A stretch of DNA of 64,000 nucleotides from an uncultured Bulleidia sp. (GCA_947087645.1 CAMUDN010000003.1:102277-166276); one strand, 5' to 3'; shown: positions 1-10,039, numbered from the stretch's first letter. Numbers and translations are program-made. The notes: generated by a model not told the origin, from the sequence alone.

Positions 1-1
1 T

Positions 2-2920
2 GTTCTTTTTGGTCATCATTTATTTGCTAAAATATGTCAAAAAGAAGGCGTAGAAGCTATTTTTGGTATGGAAGTCGATGTTTTTTATCAACAAAAAATA
101 ATTCCTTTTTTATTAATTGCCAAAGATAATCAAGGTTATAAGGAACTGATACATGATGCTTATTTAATTGCCCAAAATAATTATTTATCATTAGCTGATT
201 TACAAGCACATACATATCATATTCATATTATTGCATATGGTGAAGCTGGCTATCTTGATGAAGCATTGTTAAAAAAGAAGCATGAATTATTGTTACAACA
301 ATTAATTCAATTAAAACAAGATATTCCTCATTTTGATATAGCTATTTCATATAATGAAAATACTAAATTTAGAGAGTGTAATACATTGTTAAAAAGATTA
401 TGTCAGCAACAAAACATAAAGACTGTTGCTTTAGCTAAAGTTTATTATTTAAGAAAAGAAGAGGCATATAACTTATTTCTATTGCAGGCTTTAAAAACAA
501 ATAAAAAGTTAAAAGATACAAGTTTAACACTTTTAAATGGTCGCTATTTATATTGTCTTGAAGAAATGAAACAGTTTTATGAAGTTGATGATTTAATGCG
601 TTGTAGCGAGATTCTAGAGCAATGTCATGTTAATCTTGCTGATTTTAAAACTTCTTTACCAGAGCCTTCTTTTTTAAATGGTAAGTCAGCACGTCTTTAT
701 TTAACAAAATTAGTTCAACTTGGTTTACAAAAAAGATTAGGTTTAAAAGAAATACCATTTATTTATCAAAAAAGGATACAAAAAGAATTAGCAGTCATTT
801 TTAGTTTACATTTTGAAAATTATTTTTTGATTATTTATGAAGCGGTATATTATGCTTATGAAAAAAACTTATTACTTGGTCCTGGACGTGGCTCAGCAGT
901 TGGTTCTTTAGTTGCTTATGCAATTGGTATTAGTCAAATAGATCCACTTAAATATGATTTACTTTTTGAACGTTTTTTAAATCCGGAACGACAAAATATG
1001 CCAGATATTGATATTGATATTGCTGGTCAAGATCGTGCTTTGTTGTTGCAACATTTAAAAGATGTTTATGGTTATGAGCATATAGCGACGATTAGTACAT
1101 TTAATACTTATGCTAGTGTTGAAGCTGTTTTATCAGTAGCTAAAGTATATGAATTAAGTGAAAGAGAAGAAAGATCTTTAATATATGCTTTAAAAAAAGC
1201 ACGTCAGAAATGGAAAATAGATAATTTATCTATTTTATTAAGCAAAGATTTTGGCTTACAAAATGCAGTTAAACAATCGGAAGCTTGTCGAGAAGTTATT
1301 AAATTAGCCCAAAAAATTGAAAAAATGAAATGGGTTGATGCTATTCATCCAGCCGGTATTGTTTTAAGTAAAGATTCTTTATTTGATGTTGTACCAGTTC
1401 TTTCTAAAAATAATTTTTTGAAAATTCAATGGGATAAAAATTGTCTAGAAGAACATGGTTTGATTAAAATGGATTTTCTTTCTTTAAAGCATTTAGATAA
1501 TTTAAAGATAATGTTAAATTTAATTCATAGAGAAGATCCTCAATTTAATTTACATAAGATATCTCTAAGTGATGCAAGAGCATATCAAATTCTAAATGAA
1601 GGTTTAACACTTGGTTTATTTCAATTTGAAGCACCTTTTATTAAAAGTAAGTTAAGTTTATTAAAACCAAATAATTTTCTTGATTTAGTCAATGTTTTAG
1701 GAATTGCTAGACCGCAAGCTATTCATCAATTACAAAAATATATTCAAAATAAAATGCCATCTTATCCAGTAAATATACAAAATATTATTAAGCAAAGTCA
1801 CGGTGTTTTTATTTTTCAAGAGCAAGTTATGCGGTTGTTAGTTGAAGTATGTGGTATAAGTTTTGCGAAAGCTGAAACAATCCGTAAATATGGTAAAGAA
1901 AAGCCGGAACTTTATCTTATTTATAAAGAGCAAATAGAAAAAGTACACCCTGATTTATGGTTAGTTGTTAAAGAGTTTGTTCAAGGATTTGGCTTTAATC
2001 TTTCCCATGGTTTAGCATATGGTCTTTTAGCATATCGTATTTTATATATTAAAGCTCATTATACGTATATTTTTTATGCTACTTTAATGAATCAGGCGGC
2101 TAAATCAGCAACTTTAATGGTAGCTATTTTACGTGAAATACATTATTTAAAAATACCTTTAAAAGCATTTAATATGATAGATTCACCACTTTTAGTTAAA
2201 GCAAATAAACACTATATACAATTGGGCTTATGTTTAATTCCTAGTTTAAATGATGAAGATATATTATTAATACAAAAAGACTTGCACGAAAATGGTGACT
2301 ATAAAAATTATTTTGAGGCTGTTGCACGTTTAGTTGTATTAGCATTTAAGCCTAAACAAATAGAAGAAATGACAAAAGTAGGTTGTTTTGATTATTTAGG
2401 GGATAATCGGAAAACATATTTAAATTGTTTAGATGATGCTTTAACATATGCCAATCTATCCATAATCATTAAGGAAGGTAAAAAGAGTTTAAATTTACAT
2501 CTTGTTTCTTTGCCTACTTTAGTAAAGCAAAAAGAAAGTATAGCTGATAAAAGAGAAATGGAAAAAGAAGTATTAGGCTTTACTTTACAAATGGGAGCTT
2601 GTGCTCTTTTAAGACAAAAATATAATCTAAAGGATATTTATTTAAAATCATGGCTAAGTAAACCGGAAATAGCAACGATTGCAGAAATATCTACTATTCA
2701 TAAACATCGTGATAAAAATGGTAATGAGATGGTATTTATGCAATTAACTGATGATCAAACTAATGCTGATGTCATTATTTTTAATAAGTTATATAATAAG
2801 ATAGAGTTTAATTTAATATCTGGAAAAGTTGTGCGTGTATGGGGAAGATGGACAAAGCGAGCAACAATTGAAGTCATGAGAATAGAAGAGGTGGCTAATG
2901 AAAAAGGTTTTAATAGTTGA
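2..2920 (+). CDS. dnaE: DNA polymerase III alpha subunit DnaE (5' end outside window)
   Basis: Replicative-type C-family DNA polymerase. The frame is open from base 2, and the residues before the first in-window ATG (68) match the end of the PHP domain (LFG..LF...C...GVEAIFGMEV), so the true start lies upstream and about 970 residues are visible. The catalytic aspartates sit in MPDIDIDIAGQDR, just after the GPGRGSAVGSLV segment that is typical of the palm. The C-terminus carries an OB-fold (about residues 860-950 counted from base 68). Length and layout fit the short Firmicute DnaE rather than PolC, since no exonuclease insert is seen. It overlaps the next gene by 23 bp, so the response regulator is probably co-transcribed. 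Confidence 0.95.
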   Translation, partial: VLFGHHLFAKICQKEGVEAIFGMEVDVFYQQKIIPFLLIAKDNQGYKELIHDAYLIAQNNYLSLADLQAHTYHIHIIAYGEAGYLDEALLKKKHELLLQQLIQLKQDIPHFDIAISYNENTKFRECNTLLKRLCQQQNIKTVALAKVYYLRKEEAYNLFLLQALKTNKKLKDTSLTLLNGRYLYCLEEMKQFYEVDDLMRCSEILEQCHVNLADFKTSLPEPSFLNGKSARLYLTKLVQLGLQKRLGLKEIPFIYQKRIQKELAVIFSLHFENYFLIIYEAVYYAYEKNLLLGPGRGSAVGSLVAYAIGISQIDPLKYDLLFERFLNPERQNMPDIDIDIAGQDRALLLQHLKDVYGYEHIATISTFNTYASVEAVLSVAKVYELSEREERSLIYALKKARQKWKIDNLSILLSKDFGLQNAVKQSEACREVIKLAQKIEKMKWVDAIHPAGIVLSKDSLFDVVPVLSKNNFLKIQWDKNCLEEHGLIKMDFLSLKHLDNLKIMLNLIHREDPQFNLHKISLSDARAYQILNEGLTLGLFQFEAPFIKSKLSLLKPNNFLDLVNVLGIARPQAIHQLQKYIQNKMPSYPVNIQNIIKQSHGVFIFQEQVMRLLVEVCGISFAKAETIRKYGKEKPELYLIYKEQIEKVHPDLWLVVKEFVQGFGFNLSHGLAYGLLAYRILYIKAHYTYIFYATLMNQAAKSATLMVAILREIHYLKIPLKAFNMIDSPLLVKANKHYIQLGLCLIPSLNDEDILLIQKDLHENGDYKNYFEAVARLVVLAFKPKQIEEMTKVGCFDYLGDNRKTYLNCLDDALTYANLSIIIKEGKKSLNLHLVSLPTLVKQKESIADKREMEKEVLGFTLQMGACALLRQKYNLKDIYLKSWLSKPEIATIAEISTIHKHRDKNGNEMVFMQLTDDQTNADVIIFNKLYNKIEFNLISGKVVRVWGRWTKRATIEVMRIEEVANEKGFNS

Positions 2921-3572
2921 TGATGAAGTAGCAATTAGGGAAGTTATTGTGGAATATGCATTGCTTCAAAATTGGTTAGTTGATCAAGCTGATGATGGTC
3001 AAGAAGCTATTGAGTTGGTGCGTAAGAATCACTATGATTGTATTGTTTTAGATGTTATGATGCCACATTTAGATGGCTTTTCAGCGTGTAAAAAAATTCG
3101 GGAAATACAAGCTGTGCCAATTATCATTCTTTCAGCTAGACAGGAAGAATTTGATAAGTTATATGGTTTTGAGATAGGTGCCGATGATTATGTTGCAAAA
3201 CCTTTCTCAGTAAAAGAGTTAATTGCGAGAATGAAAGTTGTGATGAGTCGCAATCAACAATTGATGACGAAACAAAGATATCAATTAAAAGGTTTAACTA
3301 TTGATGCTAAAGGTCGTAAAGTATTTGTGAATCAAAAAGTAGCTTCTTTAACACCAAAAGAGATTGATTTATTACTTTATCTTTTAGAACATAGAAATAT
3401 TGCCATCTCACGTGAACAAATTCTTGCTGATGTTTGGAAATATGATTATTTTGGTGATAATCGGACAGTAGATACACATATTAAAATGCTAAGACATAAT
3501 TTAGGCGAGTATCGTGATCATATTGTAACGGTAAGAGCAGTGGGGTATAAGTTTGAAGACGAAGAAATATAG
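2898..3572 (+). CDS. Response regulator, OmpR/PhoB family
   Basis: DNA-binding response regulator of 224 residues. The receiver domain (about 1-115) has the acidic pair DDE near the N-terminus, the phospho-acceptor D52 in VLDVMMP, and the conserved lysine in DDYVAKPF. The C-terminal winged-helix domain (about 125-222) has the LTPKEIDLLLYL and RTVDTHIKMLRHNL signatures. It overlaps dnaE by 23 bp and the downstream kinase by about 20 bp, so the pair is translationally coupled. The stimulus cannot be read from the sequence; the class resembles VanR/PhoB-like regulators that answer envelope or nutrient stress. Confidence 0.95.
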   Translation: MKKVLIVDDEVAIREVIVEYALLQNWLVDQADDGQEAIELVRKNHYDCIVLDVMMPHLDGFSACKKIREIQAVPIIILSARQEEFDKLYGFEIGADDYVAKPFSVKELIARMKVVMSRNQQLMTKQRYQLKGLTIDAKGRKVFVNQKVASLTPKEIDLLLYLLEHRNIAISREQILADVWKYDYFGDNRTVDTHIKMLRHNLGEYRDHIVTVRAVGYKFEDEEI

Positions 3573-4968
3573 AGGTTTACAATATTGTTTGTGGCGTGCT
3601 TTTATATTGATGGCTTGTGGTATTGTAGTATTATTAGGTATTTTACAAATTAGTTTAATTAAGCCTTATTATCGAAGTCGTAAAATTAAGGATGCACGTT
3701 TATTGGTTAAAGATTTAGCAAATCATTTGTTTCCTCTATTTAATGAAAATGAAATGCAGTTAGTGAATCGAGTTGTGGAAAATAATGCTTGTATTTTAGT
3801 TAAAAATAATAAAGGTAAAACTATTTATTTTAAAGATAGTGTTGGTTTAGGTTGTTTATTAAAAGAGCCTTACAATAAAAATGTTAAACAGTTTTTAACA
3901 AAGGATGTTGATAAAGAAAGTAGTATTACTTTAAAAAATGAACTTACTAAACAAGATATGTTAGTATATGCTTTTAAAGCAGAATCAAACTTAGAAACCA
4001 ACTATATTTATGTTTCGACTGCTTTAGAACCAGTTGATTCCTTATTGTTTTTCTTTATGCGTCAATATCTTTGGTATACAATCATTGTTCTAACAGGGGC
4101 AAGTATAGTAGCTATTATTGTTACAAAAACAATATCTAAGCCGATTGTGAAAATGAAAGATGAAGCTAAAAAATTATCTAAAGTAAGATCTAATATTCAT
4201 TTTAATGGTGGTGGTATTCAAGAGATAGAAGAATTAGCAATAGCTCTTAATCAATCGGCTAAAAAATTATCTAAGATGGATGAAATGCGTAGGGATTTAT
4301 TAGCTAATGTATCACATGATATTCGAACACCAATTACGAATATTCAAGCTTATACGGAAATGTTACAAGATTTTTCTGCTAATGATCCTGTAAAAAGAGA
4401 AAAACATTTAGCAATTATTATGAAAGAAGCTAAATATATGAATCATTTAGTATCAGATATGAGTGATTTAGCGCAAATGGAAGCAGGACATATGAAATTA
4501 CAATTTACAAATGTTGATATGGTTGTCAAAATTGAAGATATTTTATCACTATATCAACCTCAAATAATAGCTAAACAGCTTAAAATTAAGAAGAATATGC
4601 CTAATTCTTTAACTATTTATGCTGATGATATTAAAATGGGACAAGTAATCTCTAATTATTTATCTAATGCTATCAAACATAGTCCATTAGCTGGAACAAT
4701 TTTGATCAATATGTGGCGCTTAGCAGATGAAGAAACAATGCATTTAGAAATCTGTGATCAAGGTAAAGGAATTGCTAAAAAAGATCAAGAAACAATTTGG
4801 AATCGTTATCAAAAAGCCTCGAGTACTTTTTCTCGTAGTTGTACTTCAACAGGCTTAGGTTTAGCTATTGTCAAAGCTATATTAGATGCTCATGGTGCTA
4901 AGTATGGTGTAATATCAGATATTGGTAAAGGATCAATATTTTATATGGAGTATCATGATGAGCATTAA
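3553..4968 (+). CDS. Sensor histidine kinase, two transmembrane segments, HAMP
   Basis: Membrane histidine kinase of 471 residues, partner of the preceding regulator. A transmembrane segment (about 15-35), an extracytoplasmic sensor region (about 36-170) and a second transmembrane segment (about 172-195) are followed by HAMP, a HisKA domain with H255 in SHDIRTP, and a HATPase domain with N box (NYLSNAIKHSP), G1 (DQGKGI) and G2 (STGLGLAIV). The start given is TTG at 3553, overlapping the regulator. A second TTG at 3589, 13 nt after AGAGG, is possible and would remove only 12 residues. The sensor region has no recognisable domain, so the ligand is unknown. Confidence 0.93.
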   Translation: MKTKKYRGLQYCLWRAFILMACGIVVLLGILQISLIKPYYRSRKIKDARLLVKDLANHLFPLFNENEMQLVNRVVENNACILVKNNKGKTIYFKDSVGLGCLLKEPYNKNVKQFLTKDVDKESSITLKNELTKQDMLVYAFKAESNLETNYIYVSTALEPVDSLLFFFMRQYLWYTIIVLTGASIVAIIVTKTISKPIVKMKDEAKKLSKVRSNIHFNGGGIQEIEELAIALNQSAKKLSKMDEMRRDLLANVSHDIRTPITNIQAYTEMLQDFSANDPVKREKHLAIIMKEAKYMNHLVSDMSDLAQMEAGHMKLQFTNVDMVVKIEDILSLYQPQIIAKQLKIKKNMPNSLTIYADDIKMGQVISNYLSNAIKHSPLAGTILINMWRLADEETMHLEICDQGKGIAKKDQETIWNRYQKASSTFSRSCTSTGLGLAIVKAILDAHGAKYGVISDIGKGSIFYMEYHDEH

Positions 4969-5617
4969 AAGAGATTATTTACATGGTACAAAATATTCTT
5001 TATTGCAAGTTAAAGATGATTATCATTTTAATCAAGATACAGAGTTATTAGGTAAGTTTTTAAAAGTTTATCCAAATGAAGAAGTATTAGATATTGGTAC
5101 TAATCAAGGAGCATTGTTATATTATGCTTTTAGTAAAGCTAAAATTAAAGCTACAGGTATTGATTTATTTATCGACGTATTAAATAGGGCAAAAGAAAAT
5201 GCTCTTTATAATAAAGTTGATATTACGTTTATTTGTCAACCAATTCAACATTATCGGGCAAAGAAATTTGATGTTATTTTATGCAATCCACCATATTTTC
5301 ATAGTTCATTAAAAAATGATAATATCTATATTGATGCAGCAAGACGAGATGCATATTTATCATTAGATGATTTAATGTTAGCAGTACATGATCTTTTAAA
5401 AGCAAATGGTCGTTTTTATTTAGTGCATAAAGTAGAAAAAATAAATTTAATTATGCAAAAAGCATTTCAAGTAGGTATTACTTGTTCACGTATGCAAATA
5501 GTTTATAATGCTAAAAAGGCCAAAACAGTTTTATGGGAATTTAAATGGGGTGTAAAAAGAGAATGCTATGTTGAGAAGGCTATTTATTTAAATGAGCATA
5601 GAAAGGATGAAAAATGA
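4958..5617 (+). CDS. TrmN6-like tRNA1(Val) (adenine-N6)-methyltransferase
   Basis: SAM-dependent N6-adenine methyltransferase of 219 residues. The SAM-binding motif I is VLDIGTNQGALLYY and the catalytic motif is NPPYF, the (D/N)PPY type used on exocyclic amines. The N-terminus (RDYLHG.KYSLLQ....F..DTELLGKF) matches the YfiC/YabB family that modifies A37 of tRNA1(Val). Start chosen at ATG 4958, 7 nt after GGAG (4947-4950); a longer frame from TTG 4922 would run far into the kinase gene. It overlaps the end of the kinase gene by 11 bp and the following gene by 4 bp. In many Firmicutes a YabB-like gene is followed by a GIY-YIG gene; that neighbour is absent here. Confidence 0.85.
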   Translation: MSIKRDYLHGTKYSLLQVKDDYHFNQDTELLGKFLKVYPNEEVLDIGTNQGALLYYAFSKAKIKATGIDLFIDVLNRAKENALYNKVDITFICQPIQHYRAKKFDVILCNPPYFHSSLKNDNIYIDAARRDAYLSLDDLMLAVHDLLKANGRFYLVHKVEKINLIMQKAFQVGITCSRMQIVYNAKKAKTVLWEFKWGVKRECYVEKAIYLNEHRKDEK

Positions 5618-6441
5618 ATCAGAATATTATTTATTTCTTATTGTTTATTTTTGTCTTAGCTCTTTTTTATGCTTTATATGGATTATGGCAAACAAGAGTT
5701 GCTTTACCAATTAAATATCAAAATGAAATTAGTGATAGTATAGCTTTAAAGAAAGAAAGTATTGTTGCCTTAAAAAAAGAATTATATTTAAGATGGCCTA
5801 ATCAACAAATTTATTTGCAAGAAAAGCAAGGTATTTATGGTATTTTATGGACTTATTTGCCAAGTGAAAAGCAAAAAGAAACGATTGTTATTGTGCTTCG
5901 ATATTTAGATATCTTTCCTGTTTTTGAAGTATTAGATGATTTTTTTCAACGAAATATTTTAGTGAAGAAAAAAATAAAAATTTTATTCGTTGAAAATAAT
6001 CCAAGTCAGGCTTTTATTGAATTTAGTTTACAACATGTAACCATTTTAGAAACAAGGACAGATAATCATTGTTTAAAAGGAATATCTTATCAACAACAAG
6101 CAGTATGGGATATTTACTTTAAAGAAGATATAGATTTTAAAAAATTATTGGCTTATTTTGTTGATTGTCATTTACATGTAATTAAAAATGGTATACGTAT
6201 TTCTTTCCCTAATAAATGTATATATCAAAAAGCAAAAAGTAATTTAAAACATTTTTTAATTAATTATAATTTATCTGTTCCTAATATTTTTGAAAGATAT
6301 CATTTTCCTAAATCAGTGCATGAATTGATTTGTTCTTATCAATATTCTTTACCTAATGATTGTACTTTTATTGGCTTAGGCTATCATTCTGTTGAAAATA
6401 CTTTTTATTATATGGAACAGTTAAAGAAATGTTTACAATAA
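5614..6441 (+). CDS. Membrane-anchored protein, possible eroded M20/carboxypeptidase-S-like protein
   Basis: 275 residues, one N-terminal transmembrane segment (about 5-25), remainder predicted outside. No family is certain. Segments resemble the M20 metallopeptidase (carboxypeptidase S) order: an N-terminal anchor, a stretch like yslLywWkG (IYGILWTYLPS), then IVIVLRYLDIFPV where family members have llmaHlDVVPV, then a helix and KKKIKILFVEN where they have PkRtvyLaFghdEE, and a final GLGYHSVENTFYYMEQL like the C-terminal iHgpNE.v....l. The metal-binding stretch between the first two motifs is missing, and the H of HxD is Y. It overlaps the methyltransferase by 4 bp and ends before a strong terminator. 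It could equally be an unrelated lineage-specific protein. Confidence 0.7.
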   Translation: MNQNIIYFLLFIFVLALFYALYGLWQTRVALPIKYQNEISDSIALKKESIVALKKELYLRWPNQQIYLQEKQGIYGILWTYLPSEKQKETIVIVLRYLDIFPVFEVLDDFFQRNILVKKKIKILFVENNPSQAFIEFSLQHVTILETRTDNHCLKGISYQQQAVWDIYFKEDIDFKKLLAYFVDCHLHVIKNGIRISFPNKCIYQKAKSNLKHFLINYNLSVPNIFERYHFPKSVHELICSYQYSLPNDCTFIGLGYHSVENTFYYMEQLKKCLQ

Positions 6442-6455
6442 CTTTATACATTTTT

Positions 6456-6498
6456 AATAAATAATGCTTCTCATATAGAGAAGCATTATTTATTAATA
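6456..6498 (+). terminator. Strong intrinsic terminator after the dnaE-to-5614 operon
   Basis: Perfect 17-bp inverted repeat: arms 6456-6472 and 6478-6494, loop ATATA. The 3' arm ends in a T-rich tract. A-rich outer arms make it readable on both strands. Confidence 0.9.
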
Positions 6499-6587
6499 CT
6501 TTCTTGTTAGCTATTATTAAGCATGTTAATATAAATTACAGTTAGTTTTAGCTAATGATAATAGATTAAATAAGAGGAGATTAAACG

Positions 6588-8333
6588 GTGATTAAAATAA
6601 GACTGATAAGACTCTTAAAAGGATCAGGAAAATATATTTTTTATCAAGTTATATGGCAATGGCTATCTTTATTAGCCCAAATTTTGATTGCTTGGCAAAT
6701 AACCCATTTAATTTTAATTGCTTGGCAGAAACAACTGACAAGTAATGATATTATAAAAACTTTAGCAGTTGTAAGTTTAGGAATTATAGGACGTTATATT
6801 TGTGACTTTTGGTATATACATGCTGGTTTTTGCGCTGGGGCAGATGTTAAAAGGATATTACGTGATCATATATATCAAAAATTATTACATATGGGACCAT
6901 CATATCGTAAACAAATGAGAACATCTGAAATAGTACAAATGACAGGTGAAGGTGTTGAACAGTTGGAAATATATTTTAGTCGTTATTTAAGCCAATTTTT
7001 TTATGCATTATTAGCACCAATTACATTATTTATAATTATTTATCAATTCCATGCTAAAACAGCTTGTTTATTGTTAATATCTGTTTTTTTAATTCCAATA
7101 GTTATTATGTTAGTTATGCTTGTAGCAAAAAAAGTACTTAGCCGTTATTTTGCTATTTATTATCGTTTAGGTGATCATTTTTTAGAGAAGTTACGGGGTA
7201 TGACTTGTTTAAAAATATATCAAGCAGATCAAAGGGCAGCTAAAGAAATGGATGAAGAAGCTGAACAATTTCGTAAGATAACTATGAAAGTATTAATGAT
7301 GCAATTAAATAGTACAACTATCATGGATATTATTGCGTATGGTGGAGTAGCAGTTGGTATTATCAGTGTTTCTAATGCATTAATAAATGGTGAAATTTCT
7401 TTTTTAGGAAGTTTGATGGTAATTTTTTTAGCAGCTGAATTTTTCTTACCAATGCGTTTACTAGGAAGTTTTTTTCATGTTGGTATGAATGGTGTAAAAG
7501 CTAGTGATCGTATCTTTGCTTTTTTAGATTTGCCAGAAGGCAAAAAAGGTACAAAGTTAATTACTTCCCAAAATATATTGATCCAAATGCAAGATGTCTT
7601 TTTTACTTATGATCATAAAAGAGATATTTTAAAAAAGCTTAGTTTAACTATTAAACCTAAAACATTTATTTCTTTGGTTGGGGTATCAGGATCTGGTAAA
7701 TCAACTATAGCTAATATTTTAATGGGCTTTAATAATGATTATCAGGGATCTATAAAAATTAATGGTATAGAACAAAGGACCTTATCTTTCTTATCAATTA
7801 GGGATCATTTTACACTAATATCTCATCATAGTTGGCTTTTTAAAGGAACAGTTCGTGAAAATCTTTTATTTGGTAATCCTAATGCAAATGATGAAATGAT
7901 GAATAATGTCTTAAAAAAAGTAAATTTATTTAATTTTATTTATACTAAAAAAGGATTAAATACATTAATTGATTCTGATGGAGCTAATTTATCTGGTGGA
8001 CAAAGACAACGTTTAGCTTTAGCTAGAGCTTTATTACATGATACGGAACTTTATATATTTGATGAAGCAACATCGAATATAGATGCACATAGTGAAGAGA
8101 TTATTATGCAAGTAATACATGAATTAGCTAAACAGAAAACGGTTATTCTCATATCGCATCGTTTAGCTAACGTCGTTACTAGTGATTGTATCTATATGTT
8201 AGAACAAGGACAAATTATGGAAGCAGGTAAACATCAAGAATTAATGCTTAAGCAAGGCTTATACTATAGACTATTTAGTGAGCAAAAAAAGCTTGAAGAA
8301 TATACATCTAATGCGAAGGAATTAAAAGTATGA
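6588..8333 (+). CDS. ABC exporter, ATP-binding/permease half (CydD-like)
   Basis: Half-transporter of 581 residues. Six transmembrane segments (about 15-300) are followed by a nucleotide-binding domain with Walker A GVSGSGKST, signature LSGGQRQRLALARALL, Walker B LYIFDEATS and switch H in ISHRL. GTG start at 6588, with AGGAG (6575-6579) 8 nt upstream. The pairing with the next gene (overlap ATGA) and the domain style are those of the CydDC-type exporters (thiols or haem-related compounds in E. coli). No cydAB genes are in the window, so a different substrate is quite possible. It probably forms a heterodimer with the next product. Confidence 0.88.
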   Translation: MIKIRLIRLLKGSGKYIFYQVIWQWLSLLAQILIAWQITHLILIAWQKQLTSNDIIKTLAVVSLGIIGRYICDFWYIHAGFCAGADVKRILRDHIYQKLLHMGPSYRKQMRTSEIVQMTGEGVEQLEIYFSRYLSQFFYALLAPITLFIIIYQFHAKTACLLLISVFLIPIVIMLVMLVAKKVLSRYFAIYYRLGDHFLEKLRGMTCLKIYQADQRAAKEMDEEAEQFRKITMKVLMMQLNSTTIMDIIAYGGVAVGIISVSNALINGEISFLGSLMVIFLAAEFFLPMRLLGSFFHVGMNGVKASDRIFAFLDLPEGKKGTKLITSQNILIQMQDVFFTYDHKRDILKKLSLTIKPKTFISLVGVSGSGKSTIANILMGFNNDYQGSIKINGIEQRTLSFLSIRDHFTLISHHSWLFKGTVRENLLFGNPNANDEMMNNVLKKVNLFNFIYTKKGLNTLIDSDGANLSGGQRQRLALARALLHDTELYIFDEATSNIDAHSEEIIMQVIHELAKQKTVILISHRLANVVTSDCIYMLEQGQIMEAGKHQELMLKQGLYYRLFSEQKKLEEYTSNAKELKV

Positions 8334-10003
8334 AAATAGGTAAAGAGAATTCAGGATTAAGAATTATGCAAAGCTTATTTATTTTAGTTATGCCTTTAAT
8401 TAAAATAATGATATTAGCAATTGTATTTGGTGTTTTAGGATTTTTATGTGCAATATTTATTAACATTGTTGCCGCATATATATTGCTTAAAATTATGGGC
8501 TATAATAGCTTTGCTCAAGTACCATTATCTTATTTATTATTAAGTTTATTAGCTATGGCATTAGCACGAGGAATATTACATTATGGAGAACAATATTGTA
8601 ATCACTATATTGCCTTTCGTATTTTAGCTATGATACGTCATAAAGTATTTGCTTGTCTTTGTAAACTTTGTCCAGCTAAGTTAGTTGGTCAAGAAAAAGG
8701 TAATTTAATTACACTTATTACAAGTGATATTGAGTTATTAGAAGTATTTTTTGCCCATACTATTTCACCTATTGCAATTGCTTTAATTACGTCAATTATC
8801 ATGCTTTTTTTCTTTGCCAAACAACATTTTTTGGCTTTTTTGATAGCTCTTTTTGCTTATTTGGTAATTGGTATTGTTTTGCCTATTTGGAACCGTAAAA
8901 AAGGTTCAGATACAGCTATAAAATTACGTACTCAAGTAGCTGATTTAAATAATTTTGTTCTTGATAGTATGTATGGATTAGATGAAATATTACAATATAA
9001 ACAAGGACAAGCACGTTTAGATATGATGAATCAAAAAGCTTATTCGTTGTATGAAAAACAAAAAAAATTAAGTTCTTTGGAAGCTAAGCAAAGAGCATTG
9101 ACTAATTTATTGATACAAATTTTTTCTTGTTTTATGTTATTTATAATGCTTTATTTATATCAAATAAAGGAGATAGGTTTTAGTCAAATGTTAATTTCAA
9201 CTTTAGCGATGATGTCATCATTTGGTCCATGTGTTGCTTTAGCATCGTTGTCAAATAGTCTGAATCAAACATTGGCATGTGCTAAAAGAATTTTATCATT
9301 ATTGTCGGAAAAACCGCTTGTTAATGATGTTTTTTTCGCAAAGCCAACAGAATTTAAAGGACTTGATATGGAAAATGTTTCTTTTAAATATGCAGAAGAA
9401 AATGTTCTAAAAGATGTATCATTACATCTGCCATTGCAAAAAGTATTTGGTATTTATGGAGCAAGTGGTAGTGGTAAATCAACCCTTTTACGATTAATTA
9501 TGCGTTTTTGGGATGTAAATAATGGTTGTATTAAAATATCACAAAAGAATATCAAGAAAATTAATACAAATGATTTACGAAATTTTACTAGTTATGTAAC
9601 TCAAGATACGATTATATTTCATGATACGATAGCTAAAAATATAATGATATCAAAGCCTGACGCTACTATTGATGAAGTTAAGAAAGCAGCTAAGCAAGCT
9701 AATATACATGAATTTATTATGCAACTACCAAAAGGATATGCAACAAATGTTGGTGAATTAGGTGATATTCTTTCAGATGGTGAAAAACAACGTATTGGTT
9801 TAGCAAGGGCTTTTTTGCATAATAGTGAATTATTACTTTTGGATGAACCAACTAGTAATTTAGATATTTTAAATGAAGGAATTATTTTAAAATCATTAGT
9901 AAATGAAAGAAAGAATAAAACAATTATTCTTGTTTCGCATAAGAAATCGACCTTAGCATGGGCGGATGAATTATACGAAATGAAAAATGGTCGTATTTCT
10001 TAA
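8330..10003 (+). CDS. ABC exporter, ATP-binding/permease half (CydC-like)
   Basis: Second half-transporter, 557 residues, overlapping the first by 4 bp. Transmembrane domain about 20-310. The nucleotide-binding domain has Walker A GASGSGKST and Walker B LLLLDEPTS. The signature is LSDGEKQRIGLARAFL (LSGGQ changed to LSDGE), a variation often seen in one half of heterodimeric exporters. The switch region reads VSHKKS. The gene ends just before an intrinsic terminator. Family assignment to CydC is by pairing and general similarity only; the transported compound is unknown. Confidence 0.87.
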   Translation: MKIGKENSGLRIMQSLFILVMPLIKIMILAIVFGVLGFLCAIFINIVAAYILLKIMGYNSFAQVPLSYLLLSLLAMALARGILHYGEQYCNHYIAFRILAMIRHKVFACLCKLCPAKLVGQEKGNLITLITSDIELLEVFFAHTISPIAIALITSIIMLFFFAKQHFLAFLIALFAYLVIGIVLPIWNRKKGSDTAIKLRTQVADLNNFVLDSMYGLDEILQYKQGQARLDMMNQKAYSLYEKQKKLSSLEAKQRALTNLLIQIFSCFMLFIMLYLYQIKEIGFSQMLISTLAMMSSFGPCVALASLSNSLNQTLACAKRILSLLSEKPLVNDVFFAKPTEFKGLDMENVSFKYAEENVLKDVSLHLPLQKVFGIYGASGSGKSTLLRLIMRFWDVNNGCIKISQKNIKKINTNDLRNFTSYVTQDTIIFHDTIAKNIMISKPDATIDEVKKAAKQANIHEFIMQLPKGYATNVGELGDILSDGEKQRIGLARAFLHNSELLLLDEPTSNLDILNEGIILKSLVNERKNKTIILVSHKKSTLAWADELYEMKNGRIS

Positions 10004-10008
10004 TTTAC

Positions 10009-10039
10009 AAAAGTTGCAATTATAAAGTTGCAACTTTTT
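10009..10039 (+). terminator. Intrinsic terminator after ABC pair
   Basis: Inverted repeat 10009-10019 / 10028-10038 (11 bp, 8-nt loop), ending in TTTTT. Confidence 0.85.
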
